Shown piece by piece: positions 1 through 8,752 of a stretch of DNA of 64,000 nucleotides. Position 1 is the stretch's first letter. Every line of letters begins with the position of its first letter. Origin of the DNA: Tannerella sp. GTDB lineage: Bacteria; Bacteroidota; Bacteroidia; Bacteroidales; Tannerellaceae. A program made the translations under genes and the position numbers. The stretch covers positions 1 through 64,000 of the forward strand of contig NZ_JAUMYS010000005.1 of assembly GCF_030528505.1 (NCBI RefSeq). The letters run 5' to 3'. Below the pieces are notes generated by a model. That model saw only the letters and a list, made by a program, of their open reading frames with translations, had not been told where the DNA came from and made no database searches.

Positions 1-72
1 GAATTTCCAAGTTTTACAAGGCGAAGAAAATTGGGCTTTTTAAGGAGTGACTAAACAGCATGTTTTTACGCG

Positions 73-129
73 TTGTTGTACAACAATGACCCTTAAACAG
101 CAGTTTTGACCCTGTTGTTGTACAACAAC
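73..129. repeat. Pair of palindromes 42 bp apart
   Basis: Two near-identical palindromes, TTGTTGTACAACAA (73-86) and GTTGTTGTACAACAAC (114-129), have centres exactly 42 bp apart. The rest of 1-256 shows no gene and no other recognisable signal. The palindromes could be operator sites for a gene that starts left of the window on the minus strand. A similarly spaced palindromic array lies upstream of the DUF6261 gene near 44.4 kb. Function unknown. Confidence 0.7.
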
Positions 130-256
130 GGCATGAAACGGAGCTTTCTGCCGCGTTACCGTATCCCTGTAACGTTTAAAACAGGTTTATCCATGGTTTG
201 TAAATTTTGTGTCTAAGAGATTGAAAAATAATCGGAAAGTAAAGAAATAAGCATAA

Positions 257-295
257 AAAATGAGACTGTCCGCGTTTTTGAGACAGCCTCATTTT
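257..295 (-). terminator. Intrinsic terminator of the thioredoxin-fold gene
   Basis: A 14-bp stem (257-270 with 282-295, one mismatch) is followed on the minus strand by a run of T residues. It lies about 25 bp beyond the stop codon of the gene ending at 320. Confidence 0.75.
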
Positions 296-319
296 AATGC
301 GATTAAAATATAAATGTAG

Positions 320-823
320 TTACACACCTTTGTGTACGATTCGGGATACTGCTTCGGGAGTCAGGTCTACGCCCACAATGACTCCTTTATCGTCTATCAG
401 AAAGTTCCTCAGTCCTTTCTTCAAACCGTACGCTTTGTACAGCGACGACGATTTTCCCTTTCCATCGTACCACTGATTCGCCGCTTCCAGTCCATCTGTT
501 TTCAAAGTCTCCGTAAATACGGAGAATCTTTCGTCCATCGAAACGGAATACACTGTAATGCGTGTCGAATCCCAATCTTTCACTTTGTTCCAAAGCGCTA
601 TGTTGCGAACACGGGAGTCAGCATCGTAAGCTGCCCAGAAATTTACTAACGTGTAGCCTTCGGAACGATTTCGGAAATCAATATCTCTACTGTTTTCCAA
701 AGACTCTATCCTCGGAGCAAGGTCTCCCAAACGATATCCTTCGGTCATCCCTGCTTTATCCGTCCCGGCCGATAAGAATAACCCAATCACCGCGACGGAG
801 AGTACACAAGTTCCAATCTTCAT
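320..823 (-). CDS. TlpA/redoxin-like protein lacking the CxxC motif
   Basis: 167 residues. An N-terminal hydrophobic stretch (residues 1-20, ending near SAG) looks like a signal peptide, so the protein is probably periplasmic or membrane-anchored. The fold signature of TlpA/ResA-type thioredoxins is present: the LVNFWA strand near residue 60 and a later NFLIDDKGVIV strand. Where family members carry WCxxC, this protein reads YDADS, so both redox cysteines are gone and no cysteine replaces them nearby. It therefore cannot be a normal thiol oxidoreductase; a structural, chaperone-like or binding role is possible. It is monocistronic, with a terminator downstream and a roughly 170-nt leader that contains a second hairpin. 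Family assignment is fairly sure, function is unknown. Confidence 0.75.
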   Translation of the reverse strand: MKIGTCVLSVAVIGLFLSAGTDKAGMTEGYRLGDLAPRIESLENSRDIDFRNRSEGYTLVNFWAAYDADSRVRNIALWNKVKDWDSTRITVYSVSMDERFSVFTETLKTDGLEAANQWYDGKGKSSSLYKAYGLKKGLRNFLIDDKGVIVGVDLTPEAVSRIVHKGV

Positions 824-953
824 ACTTTATATTTATAGTGAAAAAAACATCGAAAAACATATCGAGAATACTCGCTCCGCTTGTCTGTTCAGACCCCAAG
901 AAACGCTTATTTCTTCCATATTTTTCGACCCCCTGATTTTCAGGAGTGAGAAA

Positions 954-984
954 AAAAGACCGCCTTCGCTAAGGCCGGTCTTTT
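954..984 (-). terminator. Strong hairpin with T-run in the leader region
   Basis: AAAAGACC pairs with GGTCTTTT and GCCTT with AAGGC around a CGCT loop, with one bulged base. On the minus strand seven T residues follow. It lies about 235 bp beyond the mgtC-like stop, but also just downstream of a promoter-like box on the same strand (1000-1007), so it is either a delayed terminator or a leader attenuator. The rest of 824-1219 holds no gene I can support. Confidence 0.7.
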
Positions 985-999
985 ACCTCAATTCGGGTG

Positions 1000-1007
1000 C
1001 AAAGATA
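1000..1007 (-). promoter_or_regulatory. Bacteroidota -7 box (TATCTTTG)
   Basis: The plus strand reads CAAAGATA, i.e. TATCTTTG on the minus strand, followed by GC as is usual. A weak upstream box (TTTC) lies 18 bp away. Transcription would start near 995 and meet the 954-984 hairpin almost at once. Confidence 0.45.
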
Positions 1008-1219
1008 ATGCAAAATTTCTGAGCGGAAATCGATTTAACATTACTTGACGCCTGAAAGTCAGGCTTGAAATTCTTTGCAAGCAGTGACTTTTCTTATTCT
1101 ATCGGCATCCTGAGCCATTCTTGCTCCTCAAACGACCGATTTATATGGGAATCATTGTGAATATATTTATTAATATATTGTTTTCAAATGATATGCGGAT
1201 AAAAAGAAAGCTCCGTTTG

Positions 1220-1924
1220 TCAGGCTAAAATCTTAATTTGTGTTATGTAATCGCTCTTACGAATAGCCGTGAACAGGCTGGTATAAGACGAACGCGGTTT
1301 GACATTGACTTTATACGTAAGTACAGACGTGTCAGTCTCATAATTCAATTCATAAGAATTACTCATGACGTAGACGTTTTGCTCTTCTAATATCTTGCGC
1401 ATCAACTTTAAGTTGGGCTCTGCCGTCGAACAGGTAATGACCAGAATCTTATTCACTCCGTCAAGCAAAATCCGTTTTTCGAAGCGTTCCAGCGATATCA
1501 GGACGGTTACGGTAAGCAACGTCACGATAATAGCTGCCGTGAACATACCTGCTCCGACGGCCAGCCCGATGACGGCGACCACCCAGATACAGGCTGCCGT
1601 GGTCAGTCCGTACACGCTACCGCGGCTCTGAATAATCGCTCCAGCACCCAGAAAACCGATGCCGGTCAATACCTGTGCGGCAATACGTCCCGGATCGCCG
1701 TTCAGAAAATTCGGATAAATCTGCGGAATCCAGATCGAGATCAGCATCGCCATGGTAGAACCGAGGCAGATGAGGGTGAACGTGCGCAAACCGGCTTCGC
1801 GACGACGCATCTGACGCTCCGTGCCCACAATCGCACCTAACATAAAACTGATTATCAATCGCAGTATGGTAGTCCATATATCGATCTTCGTACTGCTCAT
1901 TACTTCATTTAACCATTCCATCAT
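1220..1924 (-). CDS. MgtC/SapB family membrane protein
   Basis: 234 residues. The first ~140 residues form four to five membrane helices with the MgtC/SapB hallmarks: GAIVGTERQ and RRREAGLRTFTLICLGS near residues 31-55, then the GRIAAQVLTGIGFLGAGAII segment. A C-terminal soluble part of about 80 residues has ACT-like alternation of strands and helices. Family members act in Mg2+ homeostasis, acid stress or virulence and are not proven Mg2+ transporters. The start lies 1 nt from the stop of the lipase-like gene, so the two are probably co-transcribed. The first of two adjacent ATGs was kept; either is possible. Confidence 0.88.
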   Translation of the reverse strand: MMEWLNEVMSSTKIDIWTTILRLIISFMLGAIVGTERQMRRREAGLRTFTLICLGSTMAMLISIWIPQIYPNFLNGDPGRIAAQVLTGIGFLGAGAIIQSRGSVYGLTTAACIWVVAVIGLAVGAGMFTAAIIVTLLTVTVLISLERFEKRILLDGVNKILVITCSTAEPNLKLMRKILEEQNVYVMSNSYELNYETDTSVLTYKVNVKPRSSYTSLFTAIRKSDYITQIKILA

Positions 1925-1925
1925 T

Positions 1926-3197
1926 TTATTTGTATTTGGGAAGATACGACATCAAATAAATAAAATAAGAGATTCCCGCACGGGGATGATCGCCGGGCAC
2001 ATCGATGAACGTCACTTTACCTCCGGAAGCACGATGCTTCGCCGCATATGCCTGCGCGTTTTCGAAATGAACCGTCCGGTCGTCTTTTCCGTGAATCAGC
2101 ACGAACTCGCACCGGTTAGTCCAAGGTTTCAGGCTGTTCGCTTCGAGTATCGCATCAATCTGCTCATTCGCCTGATTCGTGTTGTGTATAAACGCATCCG
2201 TAAACAAGTCGTGCGTTTTGTCGGGGAACTCCTTATATGTATGACTCTGTCCGTCGAAGTAAACGGCCAGCCTCGACGCGTATGGTTCTCTTAGCAGGCG
2301 TCTCACATCCAAATTGTGATAACCGTTCTTTTTATACCCGTAAATAGCAAGAGGTAACAGATACGGTTCCGGCATCGTTTCCGAAGTCCTTACCTCGTCG
2401 GAGATATCTTTCAGCAGACAAGGCGTACCCCCGGCCAGCAGCAGATCGACCGTAAGGCCGTCTATCAGATTCGTTTCCAGTTCCCGTGCTACTTGTGTTG
2501 CGACGAAACCGCCCAGCGAATAGCCGGTGACAAGCATATTTTTCTTTTTGGCGTAATGATTCTCCTGCAACACTTTCTGTGAGGCTCGTACGAAATCGAT
2601 CGTCGTACGCACCATCGATTTTTTTTCTATGTAGGGAATAAAACATTTCCCGTACGAATCGCCAAATCCCGGATAGTCGGGAATCATCACCACATAGCCT
2701 TTCGAGGCTTGCCACATCCAGAAAATCAGGTAAGCTTCCAGAGTGGAAGCATCGTAGTCTGTCAATTGTCGGGTAGGGGCCTGTTTGTCCAGTACATACG
2801 TGTAAGGAGGCGCAAGGATCTGTCGATGGAGTGTAGCCGAGTCGATGGCCGGCGGTACCAACAACACGCCGGACAGGGTGATTTTTTCGTCGGAACCGTT
2901 CGGATTTGCTGAGGAATACATGACCTTGAATGCACGCAACTGAATGTCTCCATCAAAAACGGGCGTATTACCGATCAGGCTAAACGCCGAAAGTCCCAGC
3001 CCTTTTTCCGCAGTTTTCAGTTCGGCAAACGTGAATTCCTTTAAGAGCTTCCATTTTACCCCTGAAACCTCCTCCGGTTTGAGAGGGTTATCCGGCCGGT
3101 CGACGAGTGAAGGATGATTTTCGTCGCAGGCTGTAAACAGATACAGCGATGCGATAAACCATCCCAGCAGATATTTTATTAGCCTCTCTTTTTTCAT
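1926..3197 (-). CDS. Secreted alpha/beta-hydrolase (LIP-family lipase-like) lipoprotein
   Basis: 423 residues from the ATG at 3197. I chose this over the longer reading frame (to 3248) because GGAGG sits a few bases upstream of it, a -7 box (TAAATTTG, minus strand, 3254-3261) lies above it, and it gives a clean lipoprotein signal ending LFTAC with the lipid-accepting Cys at 24. The nucleophile elbow GYSLGG and a later HGKDDRTVHFENA stretch (Asp) and GDHPRAG (His) supply a Ser-Asp-His triad. The layout resembles the secretory lipase (LIP) family. The substrate is likely an ester or lipid, or possibly a peptide, outside the cytoplasm. It lies between an LRR surface protein and an MgtC-like gene. 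Confidence 0.82.
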   Translation of the reverse strand: MKKERLIKYLLGWFIASLYLFTACDENHPSLVDRPDNPLKPEEVSGVKWKLLKEFTFAELKTAEKGLGLSAFSLIGNTPVFDGDIQLRAFKVMYSSANPNGSDEKITLSGVLLVPPAIDSATLHRQILAPPYTYVLDKQAPTRQLTDYDASTLEAYLIFWMWQASKGYVVMIPDYPGFGDSYGKCFIPYIEKKSMVRTTIDFVRASQKVLQENHYAKKKNMLVTGYSLGGFVATQVARELETNLIDGLTVDLLLAGGTPCLLKDISDEVRTSETMPEPYLLPLAIYGYKKNGYHNLDVRRLLREPYASRLAVYFDGQSHTYKEFPDKTHDLFTDAFIHNTNQANEQIDAILEANSLKPWTNRCEFVLIHGKDDRTVHFENAQAYAAKHRASGGKVTFIDVPGDHPRAGISYFIYLMSYLPKYK

Positions 3198-3253
3198 GTC
3201 CTCCGTTTTTTTCGTGTTACGGAGGGTAAAATTAGGCATTTCCGCCATATTGG

Positions 3254-3261
3254 CAAATTTA
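3254..3261 (-). promoter_or_regulatory. Promoter -7 box for the lipase-mgtC-like pair
   Basis: TAAATTTG followed by GC on the minus strand, overlapping the stop codon of the LRR gene. No good -33 TTTG is seen at the proper distance, so strength is uncertain. Confidence 0.4.
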
Positions 3262-5520
3262 CCGGTAATTTACCTGCGCCTTAATCGGGTAAGCCAGTTT
3301 TGAATAGACCACCTCGCGAGGACAGTAAAGCGTTTCTAACGCAGGCATCGGGGCCGATTCCAGAAACTTGAGCTTTAGGTTTTGACGGACATCGATTACT
3401 TTTAACCCATTGCCCATGCATTTCAGTCGCTTGAGCATCGGATTCTTGCTGACATCCAAATCGGTCAATCGGTTATGTGAACAATTGAGCGACTCTAATG
3501 CGGGATTTTTCGCAAGGTTCAACTCGCTGATCGCATTTCCGTTGCAGGCCAATTCGATCAGTGCGCCGTTATGCGAAACATCGATACGATCCAGCGAGTT
3601 GCGTCCGCAATCGAGAATCCGGAGTGCGGAATTACGACTTACATCGACCGAGGTGAGCTGGTTCTCACTGCATACCAAACCGGTTAGTGCCTGATTGCGT
3701 ACCACATCAATCACCGTCAGTTGGTTCGCACTGCAATCCAGATAGTTTAAGCCGCTATTCTGCGATACGACGAGCATCTTCAATTTGTTTTTTCCACAGT
3801 TCAGGGTATCGAGCTGTTGATTTTTCGTAATATCAAGTGCCGTCAGATGGTTGTTATGGCAGCTCAACACACGGAGAGCCGGATTCTTAGCAATATCCAG
3901 CTTGATAAGCCGGATACTGTTGCAGTGCAAACTCTTCAACGCCGGATTATGGCTTATGTCGAGTGTGATGAGGTTGTTGTCGGAACATTCCAGATCGTTC
4001 AGCATCGGGTTGTTACGTACATCCAGCCGGTGAAGTTTATTGCGGGAGCAATCCAACGATTTCAAGGCCGGGAAATAGCTCATGTCTAACACTGTGATAC
4101 GGTTATCGCTACATTTCAGTTCTTCGAGCGATGAGAAATATTCAAGTCCTTCGACGGATGTCAGTCCCAATCGCGAGCAATCCATCGTTTTGACGGCGCG
4201 CGCTTCTGCTCCCGACAATTCACCGTCGCCGTTTGTATCGTACCGTCCGAACAGGAAAGCTGCCAATACGGCATCGGGCACGGTAATGTTTCCACTGTAT
4301 GTCCGTATGGCGGTGCGGCGTTGCTCTTCCGCGATGCGCTTTTCTTCTTCCAATTTTCGGAGCTCGGCCTGTCGGCGAGCCTCATCGTAATACCTTTCAC
4401 GCGCGGTAAGCGGGCTCTCCTTGGATGCTTCTTCTTCGCTTTTTACAGCCGTTTCGGCTACTTTCGTCGTCTCTTCTTCCTTCGTCTTTTCCGTTGTGGC
4501 GATATATGTTTCGATCTCCGTAATCGTTGTCTGCGTATCTACGCGATACGTCGTGACTGAAGCCGTCAGATAACTCAGGTTTTGATATTCCGTGCCTTTG
4601 ATCAGATAGACCGATGTGAGCGATGGCATTGCGTTGCAATACAAATTCTTCAATGCCGGATTGTGCGACACGTCTATCGCTGTCAGCCGGTTGATGCTGC
4701 ATTCCAGATCGGTCAGGGCTGTATTCTGTGAAACGTCAAGTTTCGTCAGACGGTTGCTGCCGCAATCGAGATCGGTCAGCGCCGTATTATGAGAGACAAT
4801 GAGCGAATCCAGTTTGTTGTGGCCGCAATAGAGTTGCGATAAATGGATATTGTTTTCCAGCACCAAAGTCTTCAGCCGGTTGTTGTTACAGAAAAGATGC
4901 TCCAGATTAGTGTTCTGTGTCACATCGAGCGACGTCAGCCGGTTCTCCGCACAGTTCAGCCATCGCAGCGACGGGCACGAACTTATGTCCAGTGATTCTA
5001 AACGGTTCATGCCGCAGTGCAGTAGAGCGAGGGCAGGACAATCCTCAAGTCGCAACTGTGTCAAGCGGTTATTGTCGCAGAGCAGCTCCTCCAATACTTT
5101 ATGATGGCTGACATCGAGCGATCGTAACATATTATTCCGGCAATGCAGTTCGGTCAGTTCCACGTTCTGACTGACGTCGAGCGAATCGAGCCGGTTATTG
5201 TTGCAATGCAGCTTTTTCAGCGCCTGATTGCGGCTGACATCGAGCGAAGTAAGGCCGCCACGTTGGAAGTAGTTCGCATACGAACAGTCGAGTTCTTCCA
5301 AGGCTGTGAAATATTCGATTCCCTGCAACGAAGTGAGCGGTTTATCCGTACATTTAATTTTCCGTACGGTGCGTGCCTCTTCGACCGATATTTCACCGTC
5401 GTTGTTCGTATCGAAGTGCTCCAGCAAATATGCTTTGAAGGCTGTATCGGGAATGGTAATCTGTTGCGCACCGGCGTATAACGACGTGGTCGCAAAAAAT
5501 AGAATGATATTTTTTCTCAT
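3259..5520 (-). CDS. Secreted protein with two EF-hand/LRR modules
   Basis: 753 residues with an N-terminal signal peptide (about 1-18). The protein is two copies of one module. Each begins with a calcium-loop-like DTNxDGExSxxEA motif (residues 37-49 and 428-440), then an LTSxxGxEYFxxLEELxCS cap, then LRRs of exactly 21 residues with the pattern LxxLDVSxNxxLxxLxCxxNx: ten repeats in the first module (about 90-299) and twelve in the second (about 468-720). A charged, probably coiled-coil linker (about 340-405, rich in Glu, Lys and Arg) joins them. Both arrays end in related caps. There is no type IX sorting domain or anchor at the C-terminus. Related Bacteroidales LRR proteins act in adhesion; that role here is inferred. 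The start is 12 nt from the pyrD stop. Confidence 0.85.
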   Translation of the reverse strand: MRKNIILFFATTSLYAGAQQITIPDTAFKAYLLEHFDTNNDGEISVEEARTVRKIKCTDKPLTSLQGIEYFTALEELDCSYANYFQRGGLTSLDVSRNQALKKLHCNNNRLDSLDVSQNVELTELHCRNNMLRSLDVSHHKVLEELLCDNNRLTQLRLEDCPALALLHCGMNRLESLDISSCPSLRWLNCAENRLTSLDVTQNTNLEHLFCNNNRLKTLVLENNIHLSQLYCGHNKLDSLIVSHNTALTDLDCGSNRLTKLDVSQNTALTDLECSINRLTAIDVSHNPALKNLYCNAMPSLTSVYLIKGTEYQNLSYLTASVTTYRVDTQTTITEIETYIATTEKTKEEETTKVAETAVKSEEEASKESPLTARERYYDEARRQAELRKLEEEKRIAEEQRRTAIRTYSGNITVPDAVLAAFLFGRYDTNGDGELSGAEARAVKTMDCSRLGLTSVEGLEYFSSLEELKCSDNRITVLDMSYFPALKSLDCSRNKLHRLDVRNNPMLNDLECSDNNLITLDISHNPALKSLHCNSIRLIKLDIAKNPALRVLSCHNNHLTALDITKNQQLDTLNCGKNKLKMLVVSQNSGLNYLDCSANQLTVIDVVRNQALTGLVCSENQLTSVDVSRNSALRILDCGRNSLDRIDVSHNGALIELACNGNAISELNLAKNPALESLNCSHNRLTDLDVSKNPMLKRLKCMGNGLKVIDVRQNLKLKFLESAPMPALETLYCPREVVYSKLAYPIKAQVNYR

Positions 5521-5532
5521 TTCAATAATGTC

Positions 5533-6447
5533 TTAATCTACGGTCAGTGCACCGACGAGCTCGGCAGCTGACGCGAACCCGTGACGGTCGCAATAAGCTT
5601 CGATTCCTTCGATAACACTCTCCGAAATGGTCGGGTCAATGAAATTATAGGTTCCGATCTGAATGGCTGTTGCACCGGCAAGCATAAACTCGACCGCGTC
5701 CTGCCATGAAGCGATTCCCCCCATACCGATCACCGGAATCCGGACTGCCGAAGCCGTCTGCCATACCATCCGAAGAGCGACAGGTTTGACGCACGGACCG
5801 GACAATCCTCCCGTGACGGTCGAGAGCAAGGGACGACGACGCTCCACATCAATCGCCATGCCGAGCAACGTGTTGATCAGCGACACGGCATCTGCTCCTT
5901 CGGCCTCCGCCGCGCGGGCGATCTCGGTAATATCGGTCACGTTGGGCGAGAGTTTCACAATCAGTGTCTTAGGGTAAACCTTGCGCACGGAACGCACCAC
6001 TTCGACAGCCGACGACGCACAAACCCCGAACGACATGCCTCCTTGCTTCACATTGGGGCACGAGATATTCAGTTCGATGGCAGGAATTCGCTCCAGTGCA
6101 GCCATTTTTTCGGCACACTCGACATACGTTTCGATAGACGAGCCGCTGACGTTGACAATCATATTCGTATCAACCTCGCTGAGTCGCGGATAAATCTCAC
6201 GTGCAAAATAATCGGCGCCTTTGTTTTGCAATCCAACGGCATTGAGCATCCCCGACGGTGTCTCAGCCATACGCGGATAGGGATTTCCTTCGCGCAGCTC
6301 CATCGTCGTACCTTTCACAACGATCCCGCCGAGCCGGGCGATATCGAACAAATCGGCGTATTCGATCCCGTAACCGAACGTTCCCGATGCTGTCATTACC
6401 GGGTTTTTCAATGTCAAACCTCCTATGGTTATTGTCAAATCTGCCAT
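5533..6447 (-). CDS. pyrD: Dihydroorotate dehydrogenase B, catalytic subunit
   Basis: 304 residues, full length for the class 1B enzyme. It oxidises dihydroorotate to orotate in pyrimidine synthesis, passing electrons to the PyrK subunit and NAD+. Seen: the N-terminal [15 protein letters not shown] segment, the active-site [11 protein letters not shown] with the class 1 catalytic cysteine, and the FMN phosphate-binding VIGMGGI and IQIGTYNF segments near the C-terminus. It overlaps pyrK by 13 nt, the usual arrangement for the two-subunit enzyme. Confidence 0.96.
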   Translation of the reverse strand: MADLTITIGGLTLKNPVMTASGTFGYGIEYADLFDIARLGGIVVKGTTMELREGNPYPRMAETPSGMLNAVGLQNKGADYFAREIYPRLSEVDTNMIVNVSGSSIETYVECAEKMAALERIPAIELNISCPNVKQGGMSFGVCASSAVEVVRSVRKVYPKTLIVKLSPNVTDITEIARAAEAEGADAVSLINTLLGMAIDVERRRPLLSTVTGGLSGPCVKPVALRMVWQTASAVRIPVIGMGGIASWQDAVEFMLAGATAIQIGTYNFIDPTISESVIEGIEAYCDRHGFASAAELVGALTVD

Positions 6448-7223
6448 GTCAATTGATTGATATTAAATACCGGACCTTCGGTGCAGGCGCATACATTGCC
6501 TTCGGTGGTGCGCTCGACACAACAGAGACATACGCCGAAACCGCATGCCATCATATTTTCGAGCGATACTTCGCAAGGTGTTCCGACTGTCTTCGCATAT
6601 TTCGCCACAGCCATCATCATCGGCTTGGGGCCACAAGTATAAATTTGTCCGAATGTTTTCTCTTTCAATATGGAATGTTGGGTTACCAATCCTTTTTCTC
6701 CCATCGATCCGTCTTCGGTCGTAACGTATACCGATCCGTGCTTCTCGAAAGCTTCACGTTGCAGGATGTCACTTCCCGAACAGGCACCCAAGAGGAATAC
6801 CGGAGTAAATCCAACCTTCTTCAACGACTCACCCAAATAGAGCATCGGTGCTGTCCCAACTCCGCCGCCGACGAGCAACAGCTCAGGCGACGACGGTTTC
6901 TGTGGAATTGAAAAGCCGTTGCCCAAAGGCAACAACACATTCACCGTTTCGCCTGCTTTATACCGTGCCATGCGTCGCGTACCTTCACCGATCAGGCGTA
7001 TCAGTAGCCACAGCTCGTTTTGTATTCGATCGACATAGTTGACCGAAATCGGACGGCGCAGAAAAGTTGACGGCGAGTCGTCGACACGCACCTCTACGAA
7101 TTGTCCGGGAACCATTTCGGGTAATGGCTGCTCGGTCGTCAATTTCAATAAACAATAATCATGGTGTAACGGCTCGTTCGATGTCACCGTCATATCCAAC
7201 AAATATTTCTTCATCCTCTCCAT
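6435..7223 (-). CDS. pyrK: Dihydroorotate dehydrogenase B, electron-transfer subunit
   Basis: 262 residues from the ATG at 7223, chosen because GGAG lies 4 nt upstream; the open frame extends to a TTG at 7235. FAD-binding (FLRRPISV) and NAD-binding ([15 protein letters not shown]) segments are followed by a C-terminal cysteine cluster (CGFGVCLCC and a later CACTEGPVF) that binds the [2Fe-2S] centre. It carries electrons from PyrD to NAD+. It overlaps pyrD and starts 27 nt after the SHOCT/DUF4870 gene, suggesting one transcript. Confidence 0.95.
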   Translation of the reverse strand: MERMKKYLLDMTVTSNEPLHHDYCLLKLTTEQPLPEMVPGQFVEVRVDDSPSTFLRRPISVNYVDRIQNELWLLIRLIGEGTRRMARYKAGETVNVLLPLGNGFSIPQKPSSPELLLVGGGVGTAPMLYLGESLKKVGFTPVFLLGACSGSDILQREAFEKHGSVYVTTEDGSMGEKGLVTQHSILKEKTFGQIYTCGPKPMMMAVAKYAKTVGTPCEVSLENMMACGFGVCLCCVERTTEGNVCACTEGPVFNINQLTWQI

Positions 7224-7250
7224 TTTACTCCACAAGTGCCGGTGTACGGT

Positions 7251-7697
7251 TTATTTGAGGAAGCGGATAGTCAACGGATATTTCCATGATTCACCATTCA
7301 ACGCCTTGATGATGGCGATAATGATCATCACAAAAATCGCAATGCCCACGACCGGAACGATGACAAGGCCTACAATCGTTATACATAACACAATAATATA
7401 TAATGTATAGCTGATTTCGAAATTGAGAATTTCCTTGCCGGCTTCGTCTACTTTAGCACTTTTATCTTTATACAGTAACCAAACAATCAGCGGCACAATG
7501 AAGCTCGACAGAAACTGCGAGGCATGCATCAGTCCTACGAATGTCCGTTCGTCTATTCCCAAATCCCATGCTGGCTGTCCCGGCGAAGAAACAGGTGGGG
7601 TTAGGAGTTTTGCCTTTTCACGTTCATATTCTTCGTGCGTAATGGCACCTTGATCCAGCAATTTTTTTAACTGTTCCAGTTTTCCGTATGTGTCCAT
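7251..7697 (-). CDS. SHOCT + DUF4870-like membrane protein
   Basis: 148 residues. Residues 1-32 form a SHOCT motif (LEQLKKLLDQGAITHEEYEREKAKLL), a short oligomerisation-type helix pair. After a Pro-rich linker come three hydrophobic segments typical of DUF4870/Tic20-like proteins, with the conserved KDKSAKVDEAGKEILNFEIS stretch between the first two. The role is unknown. It is first in a tight run with pyrK and pyrD and has a -7 promoter box (TATCTTTG, minus, 7770-7777) about 75 bp upstream. The co-transcription with pyrimidine genes may be incidental. Confidence 0.82.
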   Translation of the reverse strand: MDTYGKLEQLKKLLDQGAITHEEYEREKAKLLTPPVSSPGQPAWDLGIDERTFVGLMHASQFLSSFIVPLIVWLLYKDKSAKVDEAGKEILNFEISYTLYIIVLCITIVGLVIVPVVGIAIFVMIIIAIIKALNGESWKYPLTIRFLK

Positions 7698-7769
7698 CCG
7701 TATTGTTTTTTTGAGTGTCTTATATTCGTTTTACTTCGTGATAATCTTTTGTTTGTTTTTTTGAAGGGA

Positions 7770-7777
7770 CAAAGATA
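7770..7777 (-). promoter_or_regulatory. Promoter -7 box for the SHOCT-pyrK-pyrD run
   Basis: TATCTTTG on the minus strand, about 75 bp upstream of the start codon. No clear -33 box at the expected spacing. Confidence 0.5.
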
Positions 7778-7873
7778 AGCATTTCCGCAAAATACGACAG
7801 ACTCAGCCGTCAAAAGTGAACGGCCGGACAACAAGCGGAAGCGCACCGGTACAAACCATCCCATATATGAATA

Positions 7874-8752
7874 TCAGGAGGTTGACTCTTCTGTTTTCAC
7901 ATTGACCGGTTGCCCGCAATACTTGCAGTACGAAGCGTCGAGGTCGTTATTTTTTTCGCAATGCGGACATTTTTTACTTCGGGTGCCGGATTTTTGCATC
8001 ATCGTTGCCGATACGATGCCCGTCGGTACGGCAATAATCGTGTAGCCCAACAGCATGACCAATGCGGAGAGGAAACGTCCGGCCCCCGTCATCGGGGTAA
8101 TATCACCATAGCCGACGGTGGTGAGCGTCACGATCGTCCAATAAATACTATTCAAGATGTTATCGAACCCCGGCGTGTGATTCGCTCCTTCGATCATATA
8201 CATCAGCGTACCGAGCGAGATGGTCAGAATCAAGACAAAGAGGAAGAAAACGAAGATTTTGCGACGACTCTCCTTGAGTGAATGAAGCAGAACATTCCCT
8301 TCGGAGATAAATCCGAAAAGCCGGAAGATTCGGAACACGCGTATCAGACGGAACGAGCGTGCAATGACCAGATAAGCGGCCGTATGAAAAAAGAAGGTCA
8401 TATAAAGCGGCAGCGTCGATATTAGATCGACAATGCCGTAGAAACTGAATATATACTTCTTGGGCTTCGGCGAACAATAAATTCGAAGCACGTACTCTAC
8501 CGTGAAAAACAATGTGATGATCCACTCCAGCACATGCAATATCTGGTTAAACGTGTCCGTAAACAAGTGTAAACTGTCGACGATGATCAACAGAATACTG
8601 ACCAGAATAAAGATGAGTAACGTTACATCGAAAAGTTTGCCTTCGCGCGTATCTGCCTCGAATATAATTTCATAGATGCGCTCTTTCCGAGTCATTGCCG
8701 ATAAGGGCTTCTTGGGTAACGAACTTTTTTTGTTTTGCTTTTTCTGTTTCAT
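7874..8752 (-). CDS. Voltage-gated-type potassium channel with C-terminal zinc ribbon
   Basis: 292 residues, six transmembrane segments. The selectivity filter TTVGYGD (211-217) marks a K+ channel. The S4 segment carries arginines at every third position (R132, R135, R138, R141, R144), the voltage-sensor pattern. After S6 the protein ends in CPHC...CKYC (C262, C265, C276, C279), a small zinc-ribbon. The N-terminus is Lys-rich and cytosolic. It is probably an inner-membrane tetramer of the KvAP/ion_trans type. Whether it gates by voltage is inferred from S4 only. A -7 box (TATCTTTG, minus, 9018-9025) lies 266 bp upstream, giving a leader of about 260 nt. Confidence 0.9.
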   Translation of the reverse strand: MKQKKQNKKSSLPKKPLSAMTRKERIYEIIFEADTREGKLFDVTLLIFILVSILLIIVDSLHLFTDTFNQILHVLEWIITLFFTVEYVLRIYCSPKPKKYIFSFYGIVDLISTLPLYMTFFFHTAAYLVIARSFRLIRVFRIFRLFGFISEGNVLLHSLKESRRKIFVFFLFVLILTISLGTLMYMIEGANHTPGFDNILNSIYWTIVTLTTVGYGDITPMTGAGRFLSALVMLLGYTIIAVPTGIVSATMMQKSGTRSKKCPHCEKNNDLDASYCKYCGQPVNVKTEESTS

